7,475 nucleotides of DNA, from the NCBI GenBank assembly GCA_030616465.1, contig JAUWXH010000087.1, forward strand, positions 1-7,475, written 5' to 3'. The DNA comes from Planctomycetota bacterium (GTDB lineage: Bacteria > Planctomycetota > Phycisphaerae > UBA1845 > Fen-1342). The number at the start of each line of letters is the position of its first letter. Within the stretch, counting starts at the first letter, position 1. The translations under genes and the position numbers were made by a program. The notes under the pieces are model-generated. The model saw only the letters and a program-made list of their open reading frames with translations. It was not told the origin of the DNA and ran no database searches. This document shows positions 1-6,085 of the stretch, piece by piece.

Positions 1-54
1 GTCCGGAACCGCGCACGGAATACCTTGGTACCTCGGCTCCCAAGCGTATGGACC

Positions 55-71
55 CCCCTGATCATCAGGGG
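55..71. repeat. Perfect 7-bp hairpin
   Basis: CCCCTGA at 55-61 is complementary to TCAGGGG at 65-71, leaving a three-base loop TCA. No T-tract follows, so it is not a typical intrinsic terminator on either strand. Its role is unknown. Confidence 0.5.
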
Positions 72-127
72 CGGAGCAGACGTACTGCGACGCCAGGGGT
101 GACCTCCGGAGGAGAGCGAGGGGGTGC

Positions 128-173
128 AAGGTTGGGTTGGAGCGGCAAGCTCTTTGCCCAACCTTCCCTTTTT
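128..173 (+). terminator. Intrinsic terminator-like hairpin with T-tract
   Basis: AAGGTTGGG (128-136) pairs with CCCAACCTT (157-165). An inner stem GAGC/GCTC (140-143 with 149-152) closes on the loop GGCAA. Three bases later comes a run of five T (169-173). The polarity fits termination of plus-strand transcription entering from the left, from a gene or RNA outside the window. The same stem could also slow minus-strand transcripts from waaA, but that side has no U-tract. Confidence 0.6.
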
Positions 174-197
174 GCGCCCGGTTCCCGGGCGAGGCGC

Positions 198-221
198 GGG
201 TCCGCGACCTTTCCCGGACCC
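198..221 (-). terminator. GC-rich hairpin just after waaA stop
   Basis: GGGTCCG (198-204) pairs with CGGACCC (215-221) around a ten-base loop. On the minus strand it begins 9 bases after the waaA stop codon, where a terminator or mRNA 3'-end protecting stem would be expected. There is no U-tract, so intrinsic termination is uncertain. Confidence 0.35.
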
Positions 222-229
222 CCGGACGG

Positions 230-1528
230 CTAGGGCTGCGAGCTGAGATTGACGATTTGATCGACCGTGCGCTCGGTAGCTCCGCGGCGAGCCATGATCG
301 CGCGCCGTCCCGCCAGCCCCCGACGCGCGCGACGACGTTCATCACGGAGAAGCTCCGCCACTGCCGGGGCCAGCGCGTCCGCCCGCTCGACGCGCTGGGC
401 GGCACCCGCCCCGAGGAGGATATCCGCCGCCTCTGTGAAGTTCTCCGTGTGCGGGCCGACCAGAATCGGCTTGGCCAGCCCGGCTACCTCCATCACGTCC
501 GACCCGCCCATCGGTACCAGGCTCCGACCCACGAAGACCACCGTCGCCAGCGCGTAAAACTTGCGCAGCTCGCCCATCGTGTCGCCCAGGAAGACCGGGC
601 GCGGCTCGCTCACGCCGCTCGGGACCGCAGGCGAGCCGGTGCTGCGGCGCAGACAGGCGAAGCCCCGCTCGACGATGAGCTGCGCGACCTGGTCGAAGCG
701 CTCGGGCTTACGTGGAACAATCGCCAGTTGCAGCTCGGGAAACTCGTCCAACAGGTCTGCGTACGCCGTAAGAATCAGCGCTTCCTCGCCCGGTCCCGTG
801 CTGCCGCAGACCCGCAACGGCTGCGAGGGCGAAATACCCATCTGCTCGGCCAGTTCGTCCTGTCCTTCGATGCGATCGACGGTGTCGGCGGCGTCGTACT
901 TGAGCGAGCCGGTCACCTGTACCCGCTCGCACGGAACGCCGAGCTCGACGAAGCGGGCCGCGTACGTCTCGTCCTGCGCGCCGACCCAGCGCAGCTTGGC
1001 GAACATTCGGCGTGACAGGCGACGGATCAGCGGCCGGTTGAAGCGACGCATGCTCTTCTCGAGCGTCACGCGGCCGTTGGCGATGACGACGGGGATCTCG
1101 CGGGCGGTGGCCACCTCGATCAGGTTCGGCCACACCTCGAGCTCCATCAGGACAATGATCGAGGGGCGGATGCGGCTCAACAACGAGCGAATCACAAACG
1201 AGAAATCCAGCGGGAACCGGAAAACCAGCAGCTTCGGGTAAAGCGCCCGGGCCCGCTCCAGCCCCGTCTGCGTGGTGCTGCTGACCACGATGACCGCCTC
1301 CGGCAAGCGGCGACGCAACTCGCCCACTAGCGTGCGAGTCGCGTTGACCTCGCCCAACGAGACGGCGTGAATCCACACGCAGCAGCCGGAAACCGGTCGC
1401 GACGGCACGCGCCCCAGACGCTCCCGCCAGGCCACGCTCGACGGCCCGCGCTTCAGCCGCCGATAGATCAAGTACGGCCAGCCTACACAAACCAGCAGGA
1501 CGTAAATGAGGTCTAACAGGATCGTCAT
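230..1528 (-). CDS. waaA: 3-deoxy-D-manno-octulosonic acid (Kdo) transferase
   Basis: Transfers Kdo from CMP-Kdo to lipid A precursor at the inner face of the inner membrane, an early step of LPS core assembly (GT30 family, also called KdtA). The 432 residues match the family's usual length. Residues 3-22 form the expected N-terminal membrane anchor. WIHAVSLGE at 52-60 ends in the conserved acceptor-domain glutamate (E60), the known catalytic base. ELEVWPN (129-135), VTGSLKYD (205-212), PRKPERF (272-278), GDTMGEL (315-321) and the C-terminal CMP-sugar site GRSLVPMGGSDVME (334-347) follow in the family order. In that last motif the commoner GG and GGHN are replaced by GR and GGSD. The start codon is ATG at 1526-1528; an AGGTGAG sequence lies somewhat far upstream. 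The gene is divergent from the LolA-like gene and probably monocistronic within what can be seen. Presence of this gene implies a Kdo-containing outer membrane lipid. Confidence 0.95.
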   Translation of the reverse strand: MTILLDLIYVLLVCVGWPYLIYRRLKRGPSSVAWRERLGRVPSRPVSGCCVWIHAVSLGEVNATRTLVGELRRRLPEAVIVVSSTTQTGLERARALYPKLLVFRFPLDFSFVIRSLLSRIRPSIIVLMELEVWPNLIEVATAREIPVVIANGRVTLEKSMRRFNRPLIRRLSRRMFAKLRWVGAQDETYAARFVELGVPCERVQVTGSLKYDAADTVDRIEGQDELAEQMGISPSQPLRVCGSTGPGEEALILTAYADLLDEFPELQLAIVPRKPERFDQVAQLIVERGFACLRRSTGSPAVPSGVSEPRPVFLGDTMGELRKFYALATVVFVGRSLVPMGGSDVMEVAGLAKPILVGPHTENFTEAADILLGAGAAQRVERADALAPAVAELLRDERRRARRGLAGRRAIMARRGATERTVDQIVNLSSQP

Positions 1529-1584
1529 GGACCGGCGTGCGGCTCACCTGCGTGGGGCCCACTCGTCCCGGGCAGCGACGCCGC

Positions 1585-1613
1585 TTCCACCTGCGGCGCG
1601 CGGCCCGTACAAT
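1585..1613 (+). promoter_or_regulatory. Possible sigma70-like promoter for the LolA-like gene
   Basis: TACAAT at 1608-1613 matches five of six bases of the -10 consensus and lies 38 bases before the ATG of the downstream gene. The hexamer 17 bases upstream, TTCCAC at 1585-1590, is a poor -35. It sits in the divergent gap between waaA and the LolA-like gene, where a promoter is needed. Support is weak. Confidence 0.3.
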
Positions 1614-1651
1614 CGCACGCGACACTCGACGGCCGCGCTGGAGGTTACCTC

Positions 1652-2485
1652 ATGGAGGCACACAACAAGCCGCGGAGGGCGGCGGGCATCATAGCGGTTC
1701 TGGCGGCGTGCGTCGCGGCGCAGGGGCAGAGCAAACCGGCCGAGACGCCGAAGCTCGACCCGCTGGTGGACAAGATTCTGACGCGTCTGGAGGCCCGGCA
1801 GGTCAACGACCTGCGCGCCAAGCTGCGCTGGGAGCTCACTTACGCGGTCGAGGAAGACGAGCCGGACATCAAGTTCGGCGAGATCTGGTACAAGCAGGAT
1901 AAACCGGTCGCGAAGTTCCTGGTCCACTTCAAGGAGAAGATCGTCGGCAACCGCAAACGGGAGCTGGACGAGAAGCACATGTTCGACGGCTACTGGTACG
2001 TGGAACTTCAGGCTCGCACCAAAATTATCACGCGCCGCGAAATCCGCCGCTCGGATGACCCCGGCAACCCGTACAAGATCGGCGAGGGGCCGTTCCCGCT
2101 GCCGTTCGGGCAGAAGAAGGCCGACATCCTGCGCGAGTTCGAGGTGACGCGTGTGCCGCGGGCCGACAATGATCCGCCCGCTACCGATCACCTGAAGCTC
2201 GCCCCGCGCGAAGGTACGCGCACCGGCGAAACCTATAAGGTGCTCGACTTCTGGGTGGCGAATCAGGGTGCGCACGCCGGCCTGCCGATCAAGGTGCGGA
2301 CCGCGAAGAAGGACGGCACGGGCAAGGTGAACTCGTACATCACGATCACGTTCGAGGACATTCAGCTCAATACGGGCTTCAGCGGCAGCATCTTCAAGAT
2401 CAAGAAGCCGCCCGGGTATGAGGAAGACGTAGAGCGGCTCGACCCCATCCCCCCGCCGCCGGGGGCGGCTTCGGATGAGCCGTAG
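1652..2485 (+). CDS. Exported LolA-like protein of planctomycete type
   Basis: A 277-residue exported protein that I read as a LolA/LolB-fold outer-membrane lipoprotein carrier relative. Residues 6-9 (KPRR) and a short hydrophobic run at 10-19 form a signal peptide. It ends in LAAC (17-20), an exact lipobox, so the protein may be a lipoprotein; type I cleavage after AAQG is the alternative. The mature part is rich in alternating strands (GEIWYK, KFLVHFK, DGYWYVEL), as in the LolA half-barrel that binds acyl chains. The segment containing GEGPFPLPFGQKKADIL (about 144-160) is the most recognisable signature, recalled from planctomycete homologues. The C-terminus is a proline-rich tail. The start is supported by GGAGG at 1640-1644, seven bases before the ATG. 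It diverges from waaA, so both neighbours act on the outer membrane. The family call is from pattern only; an unrelated periplasmic beta protein remains possible. Confidence 0.6.
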   Translation: MEAHNKPRRAAGIIAVLAACVAAQGQSKPAETPKLDPLVDKILTRLEARQVNDLRAKLRWELTYAVEEDEPDIKFGEIWYKQDKPVAKFLVHFKEKIVGNRKRELDEKHMFDGYWYVELQARTKIITRREIRRSDDPGNPYKIGEGPFPLPFGQKKADILREFEVTRVPRADNDPPATDHLKLAPREGTRTGETYKVLDFWVANQGAHAGLPIKVRTAKKDGTGKVNSYITITFEDIQLNTGFSGSIFKIKKPPGYEEDVERLDPIPPPPGAASDEP

Positions 2486-2647
2486 CGCCGACGCCACCCC
2501 TGGTTGTGGGACCTGCCGCAGCGAACGCTCCCCGCACATACAGCGTTTGAGGGCATGATCAGCGGCCCGTGGCGCCTGTCCAAACCCCATCTGAAATGAT
2601 AATCCGGCCAGGGCGAATACTACTGCGGAGCGAGTCCGGCGGCTGGC

Positions 2648-2683
2648 CCCGGCCTGACGAAGCCAAGGGCTATTCGGGCCGGG
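2648..2683. repeat. Compound stem-loop
   Basis: CCCGGCCTGA (2648-2657) pairs with TTCGGGCCGGG (2674-2683 used), one wobble included, and an inner stem AGCC/GGCT (2661-2664 with 2668-2671) closes on AAG. No T-tract follows. It could be an mRNA 3' stem of the LolA-like gene, a terminator without U-tract, or a leader element of the next unit. Confidence 0.45.
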
Positions 2684-2703
2684 CGGGGGCCGTGGACCGC
2701 CCG
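2680..2703. repeat. Second GC stem overlapping the first
   Basis: CGGGCGG (2680-2686) is perfectly complementary to CCGCCCG (2697-2703), loop ten bases. A run of five T occurs at 2722-2726, 18 bases after the stem, too far for a standard intrinsic terminator. It overlaps the 3' side of the preceding stem-loop by four bases, so only one of the two can form fully. Confidence 0.4.
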
Positions 2704-2764
2704 CGTTAGTGACATGGCCGGTTTTTGTAATTCCGCTAGCCGTTGGAGGCATTACACTTAACGT

Positions 2765-3178
2765 ATGGAGAGCACCGGTGGCGGCGGCATCCTGGGACGG
2801 GTGGGCGAGAAGGTGCTCGGCTGGATCGCGCTCGGCCTGTTGATCTTTCTGGGTATCGCGATCTGGCAGGCCGGCCCGGAATGGCGCGCCGCCATGTGGA
2901 GCGGGATCTGGCGGACCACCGCCTGGGTGGTCATCGCGGCCGCGGTGCCCTGGATAGCCCGGCTGTTCATCCGCCGGATCGCGGAAGTGGGCTCGAACTG
3001 GGCCGGCGTGGGCTTGCTGGCCGCGCTGCTCGCGATCAACGTGATCGCCGGCCTGCTTCTGATGACCGGCTGGCCGGCCGGCTTCTGGGGCTGGGTTGCT
3101 GCCTTGGCCGCACTCGCCGTCGCCGGAACGTATAATTACCTGGTGACGGAGTACCTGGCCGAGATGAGCGGCGGCTAG
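2765..3178 (+). CDS. Small four-helix integral membrane protein
   Basis: Unrecognised 137-residue protein dominated by four hydrophobic segments, at about residues 17-36, 52-69, 80-100 and 105-127. A glycine-rich stretch (GGGG at 5-8) precedes the first. RLFIRR (66-71) after segment two is the main positive cluster and suggests that loop is cytoplasmic, with both ends also inside. There is no enzymatic motif, no conserved polar set within the membrane and no lipobox. The ATG is the first start codon after an in-frame TAA at 2759-2761; GGAGG lies 15 bases upstream. It is followed after 43 bases by the kinase gene on the same strand and may form its membrane context. A short phage-type or channel-type role cannot be judged from sequence alone. 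Confidence 0.7.
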   Translation: MESTGGGGILGRVGEKVLGWIALGLLIFLGIAIWQAGPEWRAAMWSGIWRTTAWVVIAAAVPWIARLFIRRIAEVGSNWAGVGLLAALLAINVIAGLLLMTGWPAGFWGWVAALAALAVAGTYNYLVTEYLAEMSGG

Positions 3179-3221
3179 CGGGCGAAGCCGCCGATAACGT
3201 GAACGAAACGCAGGCGAATCG

Positions 3222-4292
3222 ATGACGAGCGAATATCGGACAGGCATGCGGGTCAGCGAATACGTGCTCGAGGAGCGCGTCGGGACGGGTACGTTTGGCG
3301 AGGTCTGGCGTGCCCGGCACCACGTCTGGGAGAACGAGCACGTCGCCGTCAAGCTGCCCACCGAGCCGGAGTATGTGCGCTACTTGCAGCAGGAGGGAGT
3401 GGTCGTCCACGGCCTGCGGCACGCGAACATCATCCGCGTGATGGGTATGGACCCCTACGCGGAGGTCCCCTATCTGGTCATGGAGCTGGTCAAGGGGCCC
3501 TCGCTGCGGCAGGTCCTGCGCGAGAACCCGATGGGTATCCTGGTTGACGTGACGGTCGTTGCGTTGCGCGGCATCCTCAATGCGATGGTCGTCGCACACG
3601 GCGCCAACATCCTGCACCGCGACCTCAAGCCGGGAAACGTGCTGCTGCACCTGGACGGCAAGCCGCTGTCGGCGCTGACCGTCGAGGCGGTCAAGGTGGG
3701 CGATTTCGGGCTGGGCATCGACAACGCCGACACGCTGCGGTCGATCGTGCAATCCGCCTCCGTCGCCCGCGAAGACAAGCTCGTCGGCACGCTCGCCTAC
3801 ATGGCCCCCGAGCTGCGCGATGGCCGACAGAAGCCGGACGCATGCTGCGACCTGTACTCGATCGGCGTGATTCTGTTCGAGCTGCTCACCGGCGACCGGC
3901 CTGCCGGGGCCGAGTTCCCGAGCACGTTGCGTCCCAACGTCCCGCCGGCGCTGGATGAAGTATTCCGTCGGCTGTACGCCCGCCACGATCGGCGCTACGA
4001 GAGCGCGCAGGCGGTACTGGACGACCTGGCGGCACGGCTGGACGCGCCGCGTGGAGCGCCGGCTGCCTCACCGCCACCCGTCCCGCTGCCGCCGCTGCCG
4101 CCGCAGAGTACACCAGGTAAGTGCCCGTCCTGCGGCCATGCGGTCGAGGCGGGAGACCAGTTCTGCACGCAGTGTCGCGCGCAGTTGGTGGGGCAGGTTC
4201 GACAGTGTCCGGATCCGGCGTGCAAGGCCTACCCGGGACCGCAGGACCGGTACTGCATTTTCTGCGGGACGGCCTTGGCGTTGAAGGAGTAG
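3222..4292 (+). CDS. Hanks-type Ser/Thr protein kinase with two C-terminal zinc ribbons
   Basis: A 356-residue soluble kinase with all key elements: glycine loop GTGTFGEVW (21-29), VAVK with ATP-binding K44, a helix-C glutamate likely E58, catalytic loop HRDLKPGN (132-139) with D134 and N139, DFG (161-163), activation segment ending GTLAYMAPE (189-197), D210 of subdomain IX, and R258 near the end of the lobe. It should therefore be active. A proline-rich linker (about 276-298) leads to two zinc ribbons: C301-x2-C304-x10-C315-x2-C318, then C329-x4-C334-x10-C345-x2-C348. There is no transmembrane helix or PASTA domain, unlike PknB. The ribbons probably bind protein partners. The ATG at 3222 has a weak upstream AGG; ATG 3246 (M9), preceded by GGACAGG, is an alternative start that still keeps the whole kinase fold. 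The next gene's ribosome binding site lies inside its last codons. Confidence 0.95.
   Translation: MTSEYRTGMRVSEYVLEERVGTGTFGEVWRARHHVWENEHVAVKLPTEPEYVRYLQQEGVVVHGLRHANIIRVMGMDPYAEVPYLVMELVKGPSLRQVLRENPMGILVDVTVVALRGILNAMVVAHGANILHRDLKPGNVLLHLDGKPLSALTVEAVKVGDFGLGIDNADTLRSIVQSASVAREDKLVGTLAYMAPELRDGRQKPDACCDLYSIGVILFELLTGDRPAGAEFPSTLRPNVPPALDEVFRRLYARHDRRYESAQAVLDDLAARLDAPRGAPAASPPPVPLPPLPPQSTPGKCPSCGHAVEAGDQFCTQCRAQLVGQVRQCPDPACKAYPGPQDRYCIFCGTALALKE
4284..4289 (+). promoter_or_regulatory. Ribosome binding site deciding a GTG start
   Basis: AAGGAG at 4284-4289 lies in the last codons of the kinase gene, nine bases before GTG at 4299. It is the best Shine-Dalgarno match in the plus-strand series. 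It supports the GTG start of the small zinc-ribbon gene and implies that it is translated together with the kinase. Confidence 0.75.
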
Positions 4293-4298
4293 TGCGAC

Positions 4299-4589
4299 GT
4301 GCTAGCGCTGGCCGATTTCGCTCTCTGGGTCCTGATAATCTTCCTGGTGGGATTCGTCGGGTTCTTCGTAGTGGCGGTCGTGATGGTGGTGCGCCTGGTC
4401 GGGTTTGTGGGGCGGGCGCTGTTCGGCCGTCCCTCAGCGGAGAACGACCCGGGGCAGCGGCGTCGCGATCACCATGGCCGTCTGTGTCCCCAACTGCGTT
4501 GCGGGCATGTCAACGCCGCCGACGCGCGGTACTGTGCCCGTTGCGGGCAACCGCTGCGGGTCGTTTGTGACGTGGACGCCTATGGATGA
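4299..4589 (+). CDS. Small membrane-anchored zinc-ribbon protein
   Basis: A 96-residue protein with one strongly hydrophobic helix (about 9-31), a basic stretch (R32, R39, R44, then RRR at 54-56), and a C-terminal zinc ribbon C63-x4-C68-x10-C79-x2-C82 followed by GQPL. With basic residues after the helix the ribbon should face the cytoplasm. The ribbon has exactly the cysteine spacing of the kinase's second ribbon and the same ending (YC-x2-CG-x2-L), so the two proteins share a domain. The start is GTG, chosen because of AAGGAG nine bases before it. It begins seven bases after the kinase stop and overlaps the next gene by eight bases, so the three are almost certainly one translation unit. 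Function unknown; it could tether or present a partner of the kinase at the membrane. Confidence 0.8.
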   Translation: MLALADFALWVLIIFLVGFVGFFVVAVVMVVRLVGFVGRALFGRPSAENDPGQRRRDHHGRLCPQLRCGHVNAADARYCARCGQPLRVVCDVDAYG

Positions 4590-6033
4590 GCTTAGCCGTC
4601 AGCGTCAGTTCGAGGATCAGTTTCTCAGCCAGTTGCGAACCCGCGCCGCTGCGCTGACCCGGGGGGTCCTGCCGGCCGATCGCGTAGTTTTCGAGCCGAC
4701 CCCGGACGGCGTGGATGCTCTGCGCGCGACGCTGAACCGGTTGGAAGTCTACGACCGCGCCGCGCTGGAGAAGCTGCCCGGTCGTAAAACGCTGCAACTA
4801 CGCTTCCAGCGGGGGTTATTGGGCGGGCTGTTTCGGCGGACCGTCAAGCGCCTGCGGGTCCAGGTGCTGGCGCCCGTGGCGCCCCTGCTGGAGGGCGAGA
4901 CGCCCGGGCCGGTCGATGGTGAGCAGGTGCAGGAGGCCTTGGCCCGCTACGAGGTCATGCCGCGCAAGATGCGGCCGAGCGCGGTCGTGCTCGCCAGCGC
5001 GAGCGGGTTTACGCACGACGCGCAGGCCCTGGTGAACAGCGCCGGCCCGCCCAGCCTGATCCTGATGGGCGGTCGGGAAGACGGCGGGTGGGACGTGCAG
5101 ATGCCCGCGGCGTTGCGGCGCAGCCCGTGGGGCCGGCTCTTCGAGCTGGAAACGCAGGACGAGCGTCTGAAGCGCTTGATGTATCATCTGGAGCAAAACG
5201 CCAGCCTGGTCGATTCGCGTGGGATCTCGATCCCGGAGTTGTCCGAGAAGCTGGGGTTGCCGGCGGCCCAGACCGAGGCGTTGGTGCGCCGGGCGTGCCG
5301 GGCGCATTCGCGCTTGCTGACGGTCGTCCATGAGGGAACGATCCACGTATGTCGAACCCCGTTGGGTGCGGAAGGCGATGCCATGAGCATTTGGAGCCGA
5401 ATCCGAAGACTGCTGCGACTCAAGCCGACCGCGGCGGAGCGTGTCCGCGTGATGACGGCACAGCGGGTCAAGCTCGAGCAGCAGCGGCACGAACTGGACC
5501 AGAAAACCGAGACCCTCGAGGCCGAGGAGCGTGCGGCGATCAAGCAAGGGGCGGCTGCGCCCAGCGACGCCGAGCGCAAGCAGTTGGCCGGCAAGCTCAT
5601 GCGTGTTAGACGTGAGCTCCGCCGCCAGCGCGCCCAGGCGCAGATGTTCACCCGGCAGATCGACATAATCGGTACGCACGTCCATCACCTCACGCTGGCC
5701 GAGCAGGGCAAGCGGATGGAGTTGCCCAAGGCCGAGGAGCTGACGCGCGAGGCGGCACGGGCCGAGCAGGTCATGTCCGAGTTGGCGGTGAACGCCGATT
5801 TGGCGGCGAGCATCGAGGTGACCGGCGAGACGCCCATGATGGCCGAAGAAGAGGCGGCGATCTTCGAGGAATTCAAGCAGGCCGCGGCAAGCCAGGCGCC
5901 GGCCGCGGAGGCACCGACGCCGGAACCGGCGGAGCCTGCGGCGGGCGAATCGCGAGCGGCCGCCGACGCCGCTATTCCTCCTCCACCTCCCGCGAAGGAA
6001 AAGGGGGAGTCTGCCCGGCCGGAGATGGGATAG
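4582..6033 (+). CDS. Winged-helix plus ESCRT-III/PspA-like coiled-coil protein
   Basis: A 483-residue protein of unknown function. Residues 1-130 are mixed and basic, with the cluster RRTVKRLR (85-92). Residues 131-172 look like strand-helix-strand with the motif ASGFTHDAQALV, faintly like the end of an Mrr-type nuclease fold but without its catalytic residues. About 194-260 reads as a winged helix (ISIPELSEKLGL, then a recognition-type helix, then a beta wing). From M268 comes an amphipathic basic helix and a long charged coiled coil (285-410), then an acidic segment (421-434) and a Pro/Ala tail. The coiled coil aligns without gaps to the gene at 6649-7254 and resembles Snf7/CHMP or PspA proteins: two long helices, a basic first half and an acidic C-terminal end. 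The start at 4582 is chosen because the longer open frame would lie inside the zinc-ribbon gene; overlap is then eight bases. ESCRT-III membership is my inference. Confidence 0.8.
   Translation: MDELSRQRQFEDQFLSQLRTRAAALTRGVLPADRVVFEPTPDGVDALRATLNRLEVYDRAALEKLPGRKTLQLRFQRGLLGGLFRRTVKRLRVQVLAPVAPLLEGETPGPVDGEQVQEALARYEVMPRKMRPSAVVLASASGFTHDAQALVNSAGPPSLILMGGREDGGWDVQMPAALRRSPWGRLFELETQDERLKRLMYHLEQNASLVDSRGISIPELSEKLGLPAAQTEALVRRACRAHSRLLTVVHEGTIHVCRTPLGAEGDAMSIWSRIRRLLRLKPTAAERVRVMTAQRVKLEQQRHELDQKTETLEAEERAAIKQGAAAPSDAERKQLAGKLMRVRRELRRQRAQAQMFTRQIDIIGTHVHHLTLAEQGKRMELPKAEELTREAARAEQVMSELAVNADLAASIEVTGETPMMAEEEAAIFEEFKQAAASQAPAAEAPTPEPAEPAAGESRAAADAAIPPPPPAKEKGESARPEMG
5370..5385 (+). promoter_or_regulatory. 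Possible internal translation start for the coiled-coil domain
   Basis: GGAAGG at 5370-5375 lies seven bases before an in-frame ATG at 5383 (M268 of the 483-residue protein). The shorter product would have 216 residues and would begin exactly at the amphipathic helix MSIWSRIRRLLRL, giving a free-standing protein similar in size to the coiled-coil paralogue downstream. It may equally be an ordinary methionine at a domain joint. Confidence 0.35.
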
Positions 6034-6037
6034 CCGA

Positions 6038-6085
6038 GTGGGAAGGTGGGAAAGTGGGAACGTGGGAAAGTGGGAACGTGGGAAA
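6038..6085 (+). repeat. Octamer array GTGGGAA(N), six copies
   Basis: Six contiguous units read GTGGGAAG, GTGGGAAA, GTGGGAAC, GTGGGAAA, GTGGGAAC, GTGGGAAA. Only the last base varies. The array begins four bases after the TAG stop of the preceding gene and supplies the GTG start codons of the S23 gene. It is the left arm of an inverted pair with 6607-6638. Confidence 0.95.

Larger units (their letters stand above)
1..229. other. Non-coding left flank with hairpins
   Basis: I see no credible gene here. The short open frames lack a good ribosome binding site and any recognisable protein. The stretch contains three perfect or near-perfect inverted repeats, listed separately, and lies downstream of waaA, which is read towards it. 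I compared the first 120 bases by eye with tRNA, 5S, SRP RNA, RNase P and tmRNA hallmarks and found no convincing match. It could be the 3' part of an unrecognised RNA or simply the end of an upstream transcription unit. Confidence 0.5.
2486..2764. other. Structured intergenic region
   Basis: I see no gene in these 279 bases. They hold two adjacent GC-rich stem-loops (2648-2683 and 2680-2703) that share four bases and so could be mutually exclusive. Just upstream of the next gene, GGAGG at 2745-2749 lies 15 bases before its ATG, a rather long spacing. No convincing -35/-10 pair is visible; TACACT at 2753-2758 is only a partial -10 match. A promoter for the downstream series is expected here but I cannot place it. 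Confidence 0.5.

Noticed and set aside
1..120. SRP RNA, tmRNA, 5S rRNA or RNase P RNA fragment
   Set aside because: GTCCGGAA at the left edge recalls SRP RNA, but the surrounding conserved bases and pairing are absent; no other hallmark fits.
137..1015. 292-residue plus-strand open frame
   Set aside because: Antisense to waaA, whose motifs are unmistakable; begins inside the terminator-like hairpin.
1544..3361. 605-residue open frame on the minus strand
   Set aside because: It lies antisense to the LolA-like and membrane protein genes, has shadow-type composition rich in Arg, Pro and Gly, and shows no domain. High G+C makes such frames common.
4405..4581. Upstream extension of the 483-residue protein to a start at 4405
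   Set aside because: It would lie almost wholly within the zinc-ribbon gene, which has a strong ribosome binding site and intact domains. The extension's sequence has no protein character. ATG 4582 gives a normal short overlap.
4712..5100. Mrr-type restriction endonuclease domain in the N-terminal part of the 483-residue protein
   Set aside because: Only a loose likeness to the end of the Mrr fold (ASGFTHDAQALV); I cannot find the D-x(n)-E/Q-x-K catalytic set.
6031..6045. Readthrough fusion of the 483-residue protein with the S23 protein, which share a reading frame
   Set aside because: The frames are separated by a single TAG, but the octamer arrays and composition show an insertion after a normal stop, and nothing suggests stop-codon recoding.
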